Assembly (NCBI GenBank): GCA_032433765.1
Contig: JAVIAB010000160.1
Location: 31,647,121-31,711,120 of the forward strand
DNA length: 64,000 nt
From: Megaustenia siamemsis
Taxonomy: Eukaryota > Mollusca > Gastropoda > Stylommatophora > Ariophantidae
Direction of reading: 5' to 3'
Every line of letters begins with the position of its first letter. The stretch's first letter is position 1. Below are positions 1 through 10,903 of this stretch, piece by piece. A program made the translations under genes and the position numbers. Below the pieces are notes generated by a model. The model saw nothing but the letters and a program-made list of their open reading frames with translations. It did not search any database and was not told the origin of the DNA.

Positions 1-890
1 TCAATAGAATCCACAAACCAGTTGTGATGAAATTGAAACAATAACTAATGAATGGTTTAATTATCTTGTGGAACCTTTGACAAGACTGCCATTTAAAAAA
101 ATTATTATTATATTTGAGCATTAAAAAATAAATTAACCGCATTAATCATGTGATATGTTTTTGTATCATTTTTTGGATCATTCTTTAACAGTGTTTTATA
201 GAAGGCCAGGGTGTTTAATAAAAAAAAAAACACACACACACACAATACAGATGCAGTTTGTGCTTGACTTTCAGGTTCCTTTAATCATATTTCTTTATTG
301 TCTTGCAAGTATTATAGGTTATGCTTAGAAAGAATAGAGTGCAAAAATATAACAATTATATTGATAAGTTGTTAGTTATATTAAAAAAAAAAATTAGAAC
401 TGGTGTTGAAGTTTAAAAAAAAAAAAAGGCAAAGGTAACAAGAATGGAATTGGTTATAACAAAACAGGCTTATATTGACAATTACAAAGTGCAGTAAAGG
501 GAACTACATCACAGCCAAAAGATATTTATCTGGGAAATTGAACAATACAAATGATAATAATAACTAAACAAAAATGTTGGAAATATAAATTAATATAAAG
601 AGGCAGCAACATGAAAGAAATATAGAATAGACAAAGAAGTTATTTTCTTGTTTTAAAATATTTCAATTGATTGTGTATGTTAATTTCTGAAGAAAAAAAA
701 GTTTTGGATTTAACTCTGCAATAGCTTTGTTGTGTTTCTTGGAGTGTTTTGGTTGATTGCATTGTGTTGTTTAATCTTTACATACCCTAACTTTGTTAAT
801 GAAAGGATTTATAATTCTCCTGGTTTGTTTATGTTTTGATGTTTGTTGATGGCCTGGTCTCTCTACCCTTGTGTGTGTGTGTGATTGCAG
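1..890 (+). other. Intron (3' part) upstream of first visible Ssdp exon
   Basis: This stretch is AT-rich and has no recognisable coding sequence. It holds a (CA)7 run at 231-244 behind an A-tract, and several other A-tracts. It ends in a (GT)n run followed by gattgcag, which serves as the splice acceptor for the exon starting at 891. The upstream Ssdp exons (LisH region) are not in the window. I see nothing else here. Confidence 0.6.
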
Positions 891-953
891 CCTCCCGCAT
901 CCCAGCCATCCCCCCATCCGCCACCTCACAATCCCATGATGGGTCAGAATCAG
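891..953 (+). CDS. Ssdp: Ssdp/SSBP coding exon (Pro-rich linker, part 1)
   Basis: This is a 63-nt exon of 21 codons, phase 0 at both ends. It reads PPASQPSPH, then PPPHNP, then MMGQNQ. SSBP2/3/4 proteins carry a closely similar Q-P-S-P-H / PPPHNP / MMG run just after the N-terminal LisH region. The acceptor is gattgcag|CCT and the donor is CAG|gtgagt, both strong. Ssdp/SSBP proteins are nuclear cofactors that bind LDB/CLIM (Chip) and stabilise LIM-homeodomain transcription complexes; that role is family knowledge. The exon lies in the low-complexity linker, so no catalytic residue is expected. The reading frame continues into the exon at 6239 without a break. A longer open frame through the donor (to 1139) is intron read-through and is not called. 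Recognition rests on motif recall, not on a database search. Confidence 0.85.
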
Positions 954-1391
954 GTGAGTAGTAAGGAGACAGCTGTGGCAGAAGATTCCAATCCAGCTCT
1001 TTATATCATCTTAATTATTGTGTACATTTTTTTTCTTCAATGTCTTCACATTTTCACCTCTAGAAGTTGCACTCTAAGCTTATTTCTGTTCAGCACAGCA
1101 TTGTTTTTTCGTTGCCCTTTAGTTATAACATTCACCTAATATTAAAGATATTTCATTGCCCATGTAATGATCTATGTAGCCTTCTTTAATGCTTGTAACA
1201 AACCAATTTTCTTATGGCTTTTGTTTGTTTTGTTTCTCCATGAGTTGAAGTGCTAACATTTTAATTTTTTACTGTAAATGTGTGAATTATAATTTATTTC
1301 TTTTGTAAGTGTGAATGAATTTATTTGATATTGTTTTCTGTAAATTGTGGTCTTCTTTTGATACTATAATGTTGTCAAGTGTGTCTTCGGT

Positions 1392-1407
1392 CCCCCCCCC
1401 CCCCCCC
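1392..1407. repeat. Poly-C tract (C16)
   Basis: Sixteen uninterrupted C residues are followed by T4. This is one of many C/G homopolymers in the window. Length is likely unstable in sequencing. Confidence 0.9.
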
Positions 1408-2727
1408 TTTTAAGTAAACATTTTAAATACCAAATTAAAGAAAGCATAACTCATTAATTACACAGAATATAGTATCAAACGATTTGTACCACAAGGGCAA
1501 AAGTCAATTACATTTTTTAATGAAAAGTTAATTTGGTCTTAGCGTTTACTTAGCGAGCCAAAAATCAAATCACTAGTCCAAGAGGTGTCTTTGTGTCTTA
1601 GAAAAATGTAATGCAATTAGTAATAAGTTTGCATTACTCTGTAAATCTTCTGGAGAAATGATTTCTCTTTGTGATTTGTGTATGTGTGTGTGTGTTTTTT
1701 TTTTTTCAAACTATTTATTTGTTGTTAAAATTTATTTCACATAATTGCTCTCTAAAAAACATCATAATATTATGTAGGAACATCTATTTGAAAGTTGAAC
1801 TTTCAAATTATGATGTAATTGCTACATTCATATTGAAGTTTGATAGCAATGGGTTTCAAGCCTTTCACTTTAACTACACTTTATTTAGCATATTTTAATG
1901 AAAAAAAATTATATGGACAGTATTCCTCTTGGCTATTTGTCTTGTATGGCTTGTACAGTCTTGTAAAAAATCTCCATGTTTAGGTACCATACATTTATGA
2001 GAATGGATATAAGTCTGACACTTCTCTTTTGTAATGTGTTTGTCTAGTTATACCATCAACCCTCATCTTTGAGTGTGCTTTGAATAAAGTAACTTTACTT
2101 TGATTTAATTTGATCTACAACTGCTGTTATATATAATTAATGCAGGGTTATATTTCTTAGAGCAAGAAAAAGAAAATCTTGTCATCAACCAGGAAGTAAT
2201 CATAAATTTGTGACCATATAGTGATGATCATTATAATATAATGAGAAGGGAACAACTGGAATATACTGTGACAATCAGAAAAATTGAGGGAAGAAAGTAT
2301 AGAGGAATACATAAAGAAAAGATAACAGTTTAAGAGAATGATTTGATAAAAAAACCAAAACCAACATGATTGTTGATAACAAGTGTGAAATAGAAAGCTA
2401 TGGAGAGTCTTGATGACCTATGTCAGAAGGCATGGTTCCAGATGATACTATTTTAAAAAATCGTATGATTGCATCAATTTGTGTTTTCTTATTGTTAACG
2501 AAGAAACATTTATATTTTAAAATTATTTTATATTTTAAAAAAATTTTCAATAAATGTTATTCCAATAGTTTTTCCAGTTTTATCTCAAAATCACTTTCTT
2601 TCTATATATATCTAACTTTGTTTAATATTTTCTGTGAACATTATACTTCAGATTTATTTGAATGTTAGTTGTGTATATATATGGATGTTAATTGTGCAGA
2701 ATAACCAACTCCTTGCTAAATTTTTCT

Positions 2728-2751
2728 CCCCCCCCCCCCCCCACACACACA
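2728..2751. repeat. Poly-C then (AC)n
   Basis: About fifteen C residues run directly into an AC dinucleotide repeat in the intron. A short open frame crossing it is spurious. Confidence 0.9.
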
Positions 2752-3349
2752 CCCCTATTCCCTTTTTCTCTAAATATCATTATAAGGGAAGTAATAATTT
2801 TATGATCCTGTTGTTATAACTTGTTCTAAATTTAGATTACTAATTAATCTGAAGTTTTTCATGTCAGATCCCATTTCTTGGAGGCATTTCATCAACCTTT
2901 CATGTGGATTCTGTCAAAAACATTCTCTTAGTTCTTGAGACATTGATACAATAGTTTAATCATATTTTTTTGTGTGCTAATATTCTTACTAAAAACAGTG
3001 TATCTTCCTGTTCATATTTCTCATTATAAAACCGATTGTATCCTAATTAATTTTATCTATTTAACTAAAAAAATTGTGCATGATCTTAACAAAATAGACT
3101 AGTTTTATCATGAGGCTGATTGTTCAGTGTGTGTGCACTTGTATCTGCTTTGGTTATACACTCTCAAATAAGCTCATTTTCTGCTCCTAGATGGATCTTA
3201 TGCTTGCTAAATCTCATTAAGTAAAAACACTCGAAGTAGTTATCCAGTAGTTTAGAATTATGTTACTGTTCATACATTCCTTAACTGCTAAACTAATATT
3301 AATTAAATAACATAACTATTAACAATATGAAAATTTGAGTGTTATAGAA

Positions 3350-3622
3350 AGGGAGCTCCTGAAAAACATCAGAAAGAAACAATCAACATTTTTTGGGCAC
3401 ATCATGAGAAGAGGAAAGTTGGAATACTTGGTTACAACTGGCAAAATAAAAGGAAAGAGAGATCACGGATGACAAGAGAGAAAATACTGAATAGCATGGT
3501 TTCATGGCATGGAAAACAGTCAACAACAGAACTGATACGATGCACTATAGATAGAAGATTGTGGAAGGACATGATCGCCAACACCAACCGTAATGGCACA
3601 TGATGACGATGATGATGATGAT
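3350..3622 (+). mobile_element. LINE 3'-end fragment, (ATG)n tail
   Basis: Translation gives, with frame slips, the C-terminal tail typical of many LINE reverse transcriptases: RKKQSTFFGHIMRRGKLEYL, a KGKR-type basic patch, then WHGKQSTTELIR and RRLWKDMIANTNRNGT. It ends in a (GATGAT)n-like tail. The same 3' end recurs at 31610-31850 (+) and 52722-53235 (-), defining one family in this window. All upstream RT motifs are missing, so the copy is a 5'-truncated, inactive relic. Confidence 0.8.
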
Positions 3623-4082
3623 AGAAAGTGAATGCTTTTTGTTGTCCAACTTGTATGCTTGTTCTGTGCTACCTTATTGTTAGATAATACATTTTTTTGG
3701 GTTAGCTAAGCATATTTAAAAGTGCATTGTAATTGATAAAGCTGGTTATGAACTTTAAATTTTCATATAACAATGTAGATGAATCAGAAGCACAAAATAA
3801 TACAATTTTAGGATTCATTATAATATTATTTATTTTCAGTTGATTAGATCAATCAACCAACATTTAAAAACAATGATTTATTGTCTGTATTTTGAGATAG
3901 TAAATTTAAGCAACTTTTGTTTAATTTTACTCATAATTAAAATAAAGTTTTTTTTGGTAAAATAACCATGCTTTAACATTTAATATGTGATTGTTTGTGC
4001 TTGTATGTTGATAGTAAGCCATATAAATGGAACAGCAAATTGAGACTAAGATTAATTTTTAAAGGAGGCTATAATTAAAGTA

Positions 4083-4415
4083 CAGTCATCCCTCGCTACT
4101 TCGCGGTTCATTTACCGCTGCCTCTACATCGCGGATTGCTCAAAAATTCAAAATTGAGGAATTATTATAAAAAAAAAAACATTATTTTATGTATGTTATT
4201 TATACTATTAATATTTTATTTACATGTTTGAAACTATTCTTTAATGTTCTAATGATAACATATGCACTTATATGGTTTTATATACACTAATAGATATTAT
4301 ACATACACAAATAATGTACGTGTGTTAAAAATGAGAGGGTGATACTACTTCGCGGTTTTTCACTTATCACGGCTGATTCTGGTCCCTATTAACCGTGATA
4401 ACTGAGGGATTACTG
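4083..4415. mobile_element. pogo/Tigger-like MITE with TA target duplication
   Basis: A 333-bp element is flanked by TA on both sides (4081-4082 and 4416-4417). Its terminal inverted repeats begin CAGTCATCCCTCGCTACTTC and, on the other strand from the right end, CAGTAATCCCTCAGTTATCA. Both ends carry the CGCGG/CACGG words typical of Tigger/pogo-type (Tc1/mariner superfamily) non-autonomous elements, and the right subterminal part resembles the usual AGGGACC...CCGCGAAGTA end. There is no transposase. The interior is AT-rich filler. Confidence 0.8.
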
Positions 4416-6036
4416 TATTCCATTTAGATTTATTACTTGTGTTTTCAATAAAAATGAAGAAAATTGATTTGGAATGTTTTATGAACCATTTCCAAACTAT
4501 TATTTCCATCCTGTTAATTTTTTGTCTGGAAAAAAAAAGGGGAAAATGTTTTAAGTAAATGAAAATATTTAATTATATTTATTATCACTTTGCTAGATTT
4601 TGTTTTTATCCAATAGGAGTATAGGAGCTCCTACTTAGTACAGTTGGATTTTATTACTGGAGCACAATGCCAAAATAATATGTAAATTAATAGGTACACT
4701 TAACAGTGATGGTTATAGGTGTATTTACAGTGATGGTTATTGTAGTTAGTCTACTTTGCATGATAAATTAGCTAGCCACAAACAGGCCTTCATAGTTGCC
4801 TTTTACAGTACTTGCACATTATGAGTTTAATGGTACCATTCTTTTATCCCCATTATAATATATGTAGGTTAGGAGTTTGGGTACTTTTTAAAAAAAAAAA
4901 AAATACATTTTACAGTACATTATCAGTTAATGGTAACTATTATTTTAACCCTCTGTGACTGCAAGATCCATAAGTAGTTGTATTATATTTAAATCCATGA
5001 ACATACAATTGACTAAATGAATAATTCCTGCATGATGTAATTTTGTAATCTACAAACAACATATAATATATATATATAAAGATTATAATAATCTTCATAA
5101 ATTAATTCTTATTGTCTGGTGACCCATTCGGAAACCCCTATCCAAAAATTTGGCTCATCTATTAGACTTTTCATGATTTTCTAAGTTAATAAAATTCTTG
5201 ATTTTTCATTCATTCAATCCTGTGTTATAAAAAAATTTCAGGATATTCATTTTTGTAAATATGTAGTCTTTGTTTATGTTTTGTTGAATATTTCAGCACT
5301 TTTAGTTAACAATTGATCAGGTTTTTGAGTAAGTAAATTTTTTCCTAGAAGAAATTGGCTACCTTTTGTCTTATGCAATGTCATAAGCAGGGATTTTCAA
5401 CTGAAAAGGCCTCAAAATTTAATTTGTGGATTACCAATGACAATAGAAATAATGGATTATTGAGTGTTGGGGAAAAATATTCAAATTCTATGTTAATTGG
5501 TGTTGATTTTGATCATCACAACATAAACAATAAAAATAAGGGGGCATAGTCTTTTTCTTTTTGCTTGCTCTAGTTATATAGAAATAGCAGATATGTTATG
5601 GAAGTTATGAGTTCATGTAAAATGAAAGTGATAAAAATAAATATGTTCTCCCCTTCAAGGTGCACTTAGTTGTTCTGCTAATGTACTCTTGTGATTTTGT
5701 GGTTAAAATATGATGGACCTAAACAGTGAAGTTGAAAATTGGTAACTCAGAATTATTATGTGTCAACAAAAAATTACTGAAATTTTGTTAGTGAGTAGAA
5801 ACATTTTGAACTTGTGTAAATATGGATATACTTAACAACAATTGACATTTCTGGAGTCAATGACATGCATAAATTTGTAAGTATCATATAAAATGCAGCA
5901 TTTATTTTGTTTTCAATTTCTATTTTTTTCTTTCTTAGGTTTATCATAATCTTTGCACTTTTCTTGCAAAAATATGTTTCTAAATACTTTTTTCTGAAAT
6001 GATCATTCAGTTAAACAAGTTTTGATATTTCATATC

Positions 6037-6063
6037 TTTTTTTTTTTTTTTTTTTTTTTTTTT
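6037..6063. repeat. Poly-T tract (T27)
   Basis: Twenty-seven T residues lie about 175 bp upstream of the exon at 6239. It is too far upstream to be the polypyrimidine tract of that acceptor. Confidence 0.9.
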
Positions 6064-6238
6064 GAAGTTTAAGAAATGTTAAGATTTCATGTTGTTCACT
6101 CATTTTTTAGGCTGCACATAAATGTGGTTTTACATGCTGTACACTAAAAGTTAATGGATGCTTAGCATTTTTAAAATATTTAGTCTATGAAAGATTTATC
6201 ACCGAATGAGTAAATACATATTCTTATATACTCTACAG

Positions 6239-6316
6239 CCATTTATGTCACCCAGATATCCAAGTGGTCCAAGAGTACCCATTCGGATGCCAAATCAAGT
6301 AGATTTTAATACAGGG
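6239..6316 (+). CDS. Ssdp: Ssdp/SSBP coding exon (PFMSPRY segment)
   Basis: This is a 78-nt exon of 26 codons, phase 0 at both ends. It reads PFMSPRYPSGPR, then VPIRMPNQ, then VDFNTG. The PFMSPRY...GPR.P.R(M/I).NQ signature is diagnostic of SSBP/Ssdp proteins and is the strongest evidence for the gene call. The acceptor is tactctacag and the donor is GGG|gtatgt at 6317. An upstream in-frame GT (CAA|gtagat at 6299) would end the exon after MPNQ, the point where the vertebrate proteins, as I recall them, move straight to the next segment. The 18-nt difference keeps frame, so two isoforms are possible. The segment belongs to the Pro/Gly-rich region implicated in the transcriptional role of the cofactor. 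Confidence 0.92.
6293..6304 (+). other. Candidate alternative 5' splice site inside Ssdp exon
   Basis: The sequence AATCAA|gtagat provides a GT donor 18 nt (6 codons) before the main donor at 6317. Use of it would remove VDFNTG without shifting frame. Its downstream consensus is weaker than the main GGG|gtatgt. Whether it is used cannot be decided from sequence alone. Confidence 0.35.
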
Positions 6317-6522
6317 GTATGTTTTATATTCATCTTTTCACAGTTAAATTTCATGATTTATAAAGTCTTGTAGAGAACTCCCTTTAAGTATTCGACCTAT
6401 TGTAGTGTTGATAATTTCAATATCTGTTTAATTTTACATGATCAGATATCTTGTACAGTTATATATATAACTTTTATTAGCTTTCATTTATAACATGCTT
6501 TATAGTGTCTAGGGACATCAGT

Positions 6523-6740
6523 CTCAATTTTCCAATAATTGTCACAAGGTCTTATAGGTAAAATAGATCATTTTAGTTCCCAATTCTCCATTAATTGTCA
6601 CAAGGTCTTATAGGCGAAACAGATAACTATAGTTCTCATTTCTCCAATAATTGTCACACTGTCTTATAAGTGAAATAGATAATTTTAGTTCTCAATTCTC
6701 CATTAATTGTCACAAGGTCTCATAGGTGAAAGAGGTAATT
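6523..6740. repeat. 56-bp minisatellite, about 3.9 copies
   Basis: Units start at 6523, 6579, 6635 and 6691, exactly 56 bp apart, and the last unit is incomplete. The shared core reads CCAATAATTGTCACAAGGTC followed by TTATAGGTGAAATAGATAA. Copies differ by scattered substitutions but not by length, so the array is old enough to have diverged without slippage. Confidence 0.9.
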
Positions 6741-7029
6741 AAACTCGGCATGTGATTTAAAAAGCTTTTCCTAATATATTTGCAGCATGTTGCTAGATTT
6801 ATGTGTTTTTTAAGTCAGTTAAAATAATTAGGGCTCAGATGGAGCTTGGATCTCTCCATTCAACACACCCGATAAAGGAATGGGTCCCTGACTCACTTTA
6901 AGGGAGAGTTCTGAACCCCTCACCACCAAATGTTGTAGCCTAATTTGGTAAAATTTTATATTGCACACCTCAACATAAATATATCACATACATTACTTTA
7001 AAAAAGAAGTAATTTACTTTGCCAGTGTA

Positions 7030-7290
7030 GATAACTAACAATGAAGACTGCCAGAAAGAGACAAAAATAAGACTAGCAACAGCAACACAAAATTTAAATG
7101 CATGTGGCACAATACCAGCAAGGCAGTAAAATTAAAATTACTGAGGGTCTATATTTTCCTGATAACAACATATGGTTGTCAATCAAATCATGACAAACTC
7201 TCAAACAACAAGGAAGAAAATCTATTTATTCCAAACAAAATAAAAATACTACAGAAAAACCCTTTAGATACTGAAAAAGAACAATAAAGA
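7030..7290 (+). mobile_element. Decayed LINE RT C-terminal fragment
   Basis: A short open stretch reads MWHNTSKAVKLKLLRVYIFL followed by ITTYGC. This resembles the LINE region where a KLRL(Y/F)...VL..LLYGCE-type segment follows the RT domain. It is heavily degenerate and A-rich. No intact RT catalytic motif is present. Confidence 0.5.
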
Positions 7291-7329
7291 CATATTAAAA
7301 GACTTAAATGTTAAAAAGAAATTAGAGGC

Positions 7330-7629
7330 AAGACGCTGGTCTCGACTGAGAGGTTGTGAGTTCAAATCCCGGCTTCACTAGTTTGGATTTTTATTTGTGA
7401 TTTCTCTCTGTGGCAATCACCCCTGGTCTCAGCAGCAAGGGCCGACTTGAAACATCAATCTCATCGATGGGAAAAATATGAGTACCTCCAATGACATTTA
7501 GAGTTATCTGCCTGTGTGGCGAGTGACCTTTGAGCACACAGCTGCCAGGGAAAATGGATTAACATGCAAAATTCAGTTCCTAGTCTCAAGGGACTTCACC
7601 AGAGGGGAAAGCTGGTGAATGCAAAACAA
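7330..7629 (+). mobile_element. tRNA-derived SINE (family B relative)
   Basis: The 5' head contains a Pol III B-box-like GAGTTCAAATCCC after an A-box-like stretch. The body shares blocks with the insertion at 54646-54918 on the other strand, including TCTGCCTGTGTGGCGAG and CATGCAAAATTCAGTTCC, so both belong to one SINE family. It ends near an AT-rich tail. I could not establish a convincing TSD. Confidence 0.65.
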
Positions 7630-7794
7630 ATATATATATGTTTAAAAATGGAGAAATATAAGAGTAACAGAACTTGTTAGCATATTTTGTTTGTATTAGA
7701 CGGCTTTTAGCACTCAGTAACTCATCGCTGACTGTTGGCTTCAGGATCAGCTATTCAGAGAGGATGAAAAACCATACTTCACCACTATGAGGTG

Positions 7795-8137
7795 AAAATA
7801 CAGATATTCAATTTATTCCAGAGTTGTGTTCATAACACTACGACATATTGACGAGTACACATGTATAAAAGACATCACCAATGATAGCAAATTTTTTAGG
7901 TTACTTAGTTGACAGTGTACTGTAGTGCATAGTCTCATGGCAAGGTACTGTGTCAAGGAGTATTAGTTTGATCCTGCTCAAGCTGGCTGTTGTTATTTGT
8001 TTCTTTCTGCCATTGATTATTTGTGTATTATTTTTCGAATGTTGTAAACATACTCTTTCCCTGAATTGATCCATTGATCTGCTGCCATGGAAAATTTGCA
8101 TTCATAATAATGTTCATTTATTATTATTTGTCTCCAG
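7795..8137 (+). repeat. Dispersed repeat D, copy 1 (SINE-like)
   Basis: About 340 bp closely matches 8229-8562 in the same orientation. Both copies start AAAATACAGATATTCAATTT and end TTATTATTATTTGTCTCCAG. Internal sequence resembles Pol III boxes (A-like TTACTTAGTTGACA, B-like TTTGATCCTG), so a SINE origin is possible. The copies have diverged clearly and are separated by about 91 bp of unrelated DNA. Confidence 0.7.
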
Positions 8138-8228
8138 TCTAAACCATTGGAATCTACTATTCATACTGTTTCGTCTGCAACACAAGCATTCAGCCCTTCT
8201 CTGTTCGGGAGATGCTTGTCGTAATAGG

Positions 8229-8562
8229 AAAATACAGATATTCAATTTGTTCCCCGAGTTGTGTTTGTAACCCTATGCTATGGTCACAAGTATACATGTA
8301 TGAAAGACATTGCCAATGATAGCAACTTTTTTAGGTTGCTTAGTTGGCAGTGTACCGCAGTCCTTTGTGGCAAGGCCCTGTGTCAAGGAGTATGGCTTCG
8401 ATCCTGCTTCTGGCTGGCTATTCTTCTTTGTTTCTTTCTGCTGATTATCTGTGTTTTTTTCGAGTGTTGTAAAATACCTCTTTCCCTGAATTTATTCATT
8501 GATCTACCGCCTTAGAAAGTTTCCGTTCATAATAATATTCATTTATTATTATTTGTCTCCAG
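8229..8562 (+). repeat. Dispersed repeat D, copy 2 (SINE-like)
   Basis: This is the second direct copy of the repeat at 7795-8137. Its box-like motifs are better preserved: TTGCTTAGTTGGCAG for box A and GGCTTCGATCC for box B. An 84-codon open frame across it (8261-8515) has no recognisable product and is not called as a gene. Confidence 0.7.
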
Positions 8563-9602
8563 TAACAAATATCCTTTTCCAAGTTGCAGACAAAAATGGA
8601 TAAGAAATGAATGTACTTAAATAAGGAAAATAAGTCTTATTCTGCGTTAGCAGATAATTAAACGTCTCCATCATCCACCTTTAAAGAGGTGTTAAGTTTG
8701 TGGAGCTGACAGCTGTTGTGGCTTACGGAAAACTGCAGAGACTATGCCTTCTGGCCTGGTGTCCTACTTCAGCATGGCATTCATTGAGTATTGGGTTTGC
8801 CATACCTCTCCTTTTCCTACTCTACTTGGTCAGCCTTCTTACTCTGTTTCAAGAGTTACAGTTGGGAGATGGAGTAAGATCTTGATCACTTCTGACAGAA
8901 GCATTCAGCTATATGTTGCTAACTGCTTCTACTCCAAGTGTTGTCTAGCATCTTTGCTTTGTAGAATAGGAAGCAAGGAAAGCCTTATGTTTTGTGCTGC
9001 CCATGTAGAAAAATCTGTTTATTAATTCTGTTGTTGGACATACAGAAAAAAACTATATTGAGTGTTCACTCTTCTGTCTATTGGAACATGGGATTGGTTA
9101 TGAAATCAATCATATGTAGGATAGATTACCTACACAGATCAGTTTCTTAGTTTAACATACGAAGAAATTTGATAACAAATTACTTACTGTAGTGTTTCTG
9201 ATTTGAGTAATTAATCTTCCACTGTTTCTACCAGCTCATCAGAGATCTGAAAATCAAAATGTCAGATATAAGTGTGGAGCGTATTTGAATATTTAACAAA
9301 GTTTGCTTTTAGTTAACAGAACTGACTTTTTATTGCATTACATACAACCCTATAGGTGCTAACTCCCTTTCAACAGATTATGAAGGATATGCATTTTGAT
9401 GGTTGTTGTTGCTGGTTGTTATAACACATTCTGAATCCATTCTGCAGCCTGTCCTCTTTGCTATAGTACAACATCCGTAGTTAGTTGTTTCTGCATTTAA
9501 AAAGCTAGCTGTCTCAATTTGTCTATTCCTGCAGCTTCTTTTTTTAGGCTAACTAGTCAGCTTTTTTTTCAAGTCTTATATTGTTATATAATGAGAATAG
9601 TA

Positions 9603-9909
9603 AGTAAAAAGTAAAGAGCCCCGTTTACAATTAAATACTAAGTTAACAATAGAAACAAAAGTAAAGTACCCCCGTCACCCCAAGTGGCTTATAGGGAATA
9701 TGGTGTTAGTGACCATACATTTTACAGACCTTCAGCACATGATTTTTGGGGTAATGTGGTCGATATTACGCCTGTGCCGCTTTACTTTCCCAGAAAAAAT
9801 CCGGTACCCATTTAAGGCTGGGTGAGCCCGGAAGCCGTTGATTGGGATCGAACCCTACCTCTTGTCCATTGTAGTCCAGTTCACTAACCACTGAGCTATC
9901 GCGGCTCCC
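9603..9909 (-). mobile_element. tRNA-derived SINE, family 1, with 13-bp TSD
   Basis: On the minus strand the element begins GGGAGCCGCGATAGCTCAGT, a tRNA-like head with box A (TAGCTCAGTGGTTAG) and box B (GGTTCGATCCC). The body continues with the CGTAATATCGACCACATTAC segment and ends in a TTTACT-rich tail. It is flanked by a perfect 13-bp TSD, AATGAGAATAGTA, at 9590-9602 and 9910-9922, which fixes both ends. Other family-1 copies are at 36781-37040, 49376-49634 and 54189-54444. The 5' truncated + copy and three - copies show no insertion-strand pattern that means anything with this few. Confidence 0.93.
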
Positions 9910-10903
9910 AATGAGAATAGTAGTTCTGCACATTTCCCAGAAAAGAAGGCTTCACAGATTGCAATAATTGTAAAAGAATTAGTCTGTGTTCAGTGTCTAG
10001 CAAGTTACTCAGCTTCAGCGAGATCATATATCAAGATTTTCCTGTATCTAAGGAAAGAGTAAGCATGATTCATATAATAAACAATTGCTACATAGGTTGT
10101 ATCCTCACCATCAGAAACATTATTCAAACATATTTTGGAATAACATGTAAAAATTTATATATACTTTATAGGTTATGTAAAGGTTTTTGATAGCATACAG
10201 ATTGTGGAAAATAAAATAATCTGTGGAGTTTCTAACAAAATCAAAATAATTATTGAAAGTTTTGATACTAAATTCACGTGCATTAATGTTTATGTTAGTC
10301 AGTCTTAAAAAATGAGTCTTATTTATCAAGAGCATTCACTATCGACCATTCTCTTCTTGATTATTTTGTGATTGGGGAGATAAGATAGACAAAATGCAAA
10401 ATTACATGGCTAGTTATTTCATATTAACACATGCAAGATAGAACAGGCAATTTAGAAATAACATACAGAATATTTTGACCAACAATGAAAGTCAGCAAAT
10501 ATGAACTGCTTGACTGGTGCAGCTAAGAGGAAATGTAAAAAGGGATAAGGTGCAGGCAGCGGAGCTGGAAAGGTCAAGTACTCATAAGAGATCCAGAAAC
10601 CATTACAAAGCCTGCCTTTGAGTGAAAGACTAGGTGAAAGAAGATAGAATGAGTTTAGCCCAGCCTGATGGATAACAATGTAAGTAGAGATAACATAGTG
10701 TTGTGCAGGCTTTAGGCATCTTGTGAAGAATAGCCATTTACCGAACATTGTTGAAGAGATTTTGTTGTTGCTTTATAAGGCACCATTAGTTTTGTCAGTC
10801 ATTAATTGTAAAGAAAGAAGAGAAAAATGGTTCTCCATGTTAGTTGCCTTAACTTGCTCCATTCATGTATCAGCAATCTATTTTATACCTTGCAAAGGAT
10901 GAC

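Larger units (their letters stand above)
954..6238 (+). other. Ssdp intron between visible exons 1 and 2 (5.3 kb)
   Basis: The intron is bounded by gtgagt and tatactctacag. It contains C-runs at 1392-1407 and 2728-2742 (the latter joined to a short CA run), a LINE 3' fragment (3350-3622), a pogo-like MITE (4083-4415) and a 27-nt T-tract (6037-6063). The remainder is unique-looking AT-rich sequence in which I see no gene. Confidence 0.75.

Noticed and set aside
885..1139. 84-codon frame from 885
   Set aside because: Only 891-953 is an exon. The rest reads through the GT donor into intron sequence.
10452..10748. 98-codon minus-strand frame
   Set aside because: No family signature, low-complexity hydrophobic composition, inside an intron. 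Consistent with chance.
10827..10903. ATG and first 26 codons of the long frame ending at 11795 as the true start of an RT protein
   Set aside because: The TSD places the LINE 5' end at 10904, so this part is host intron.
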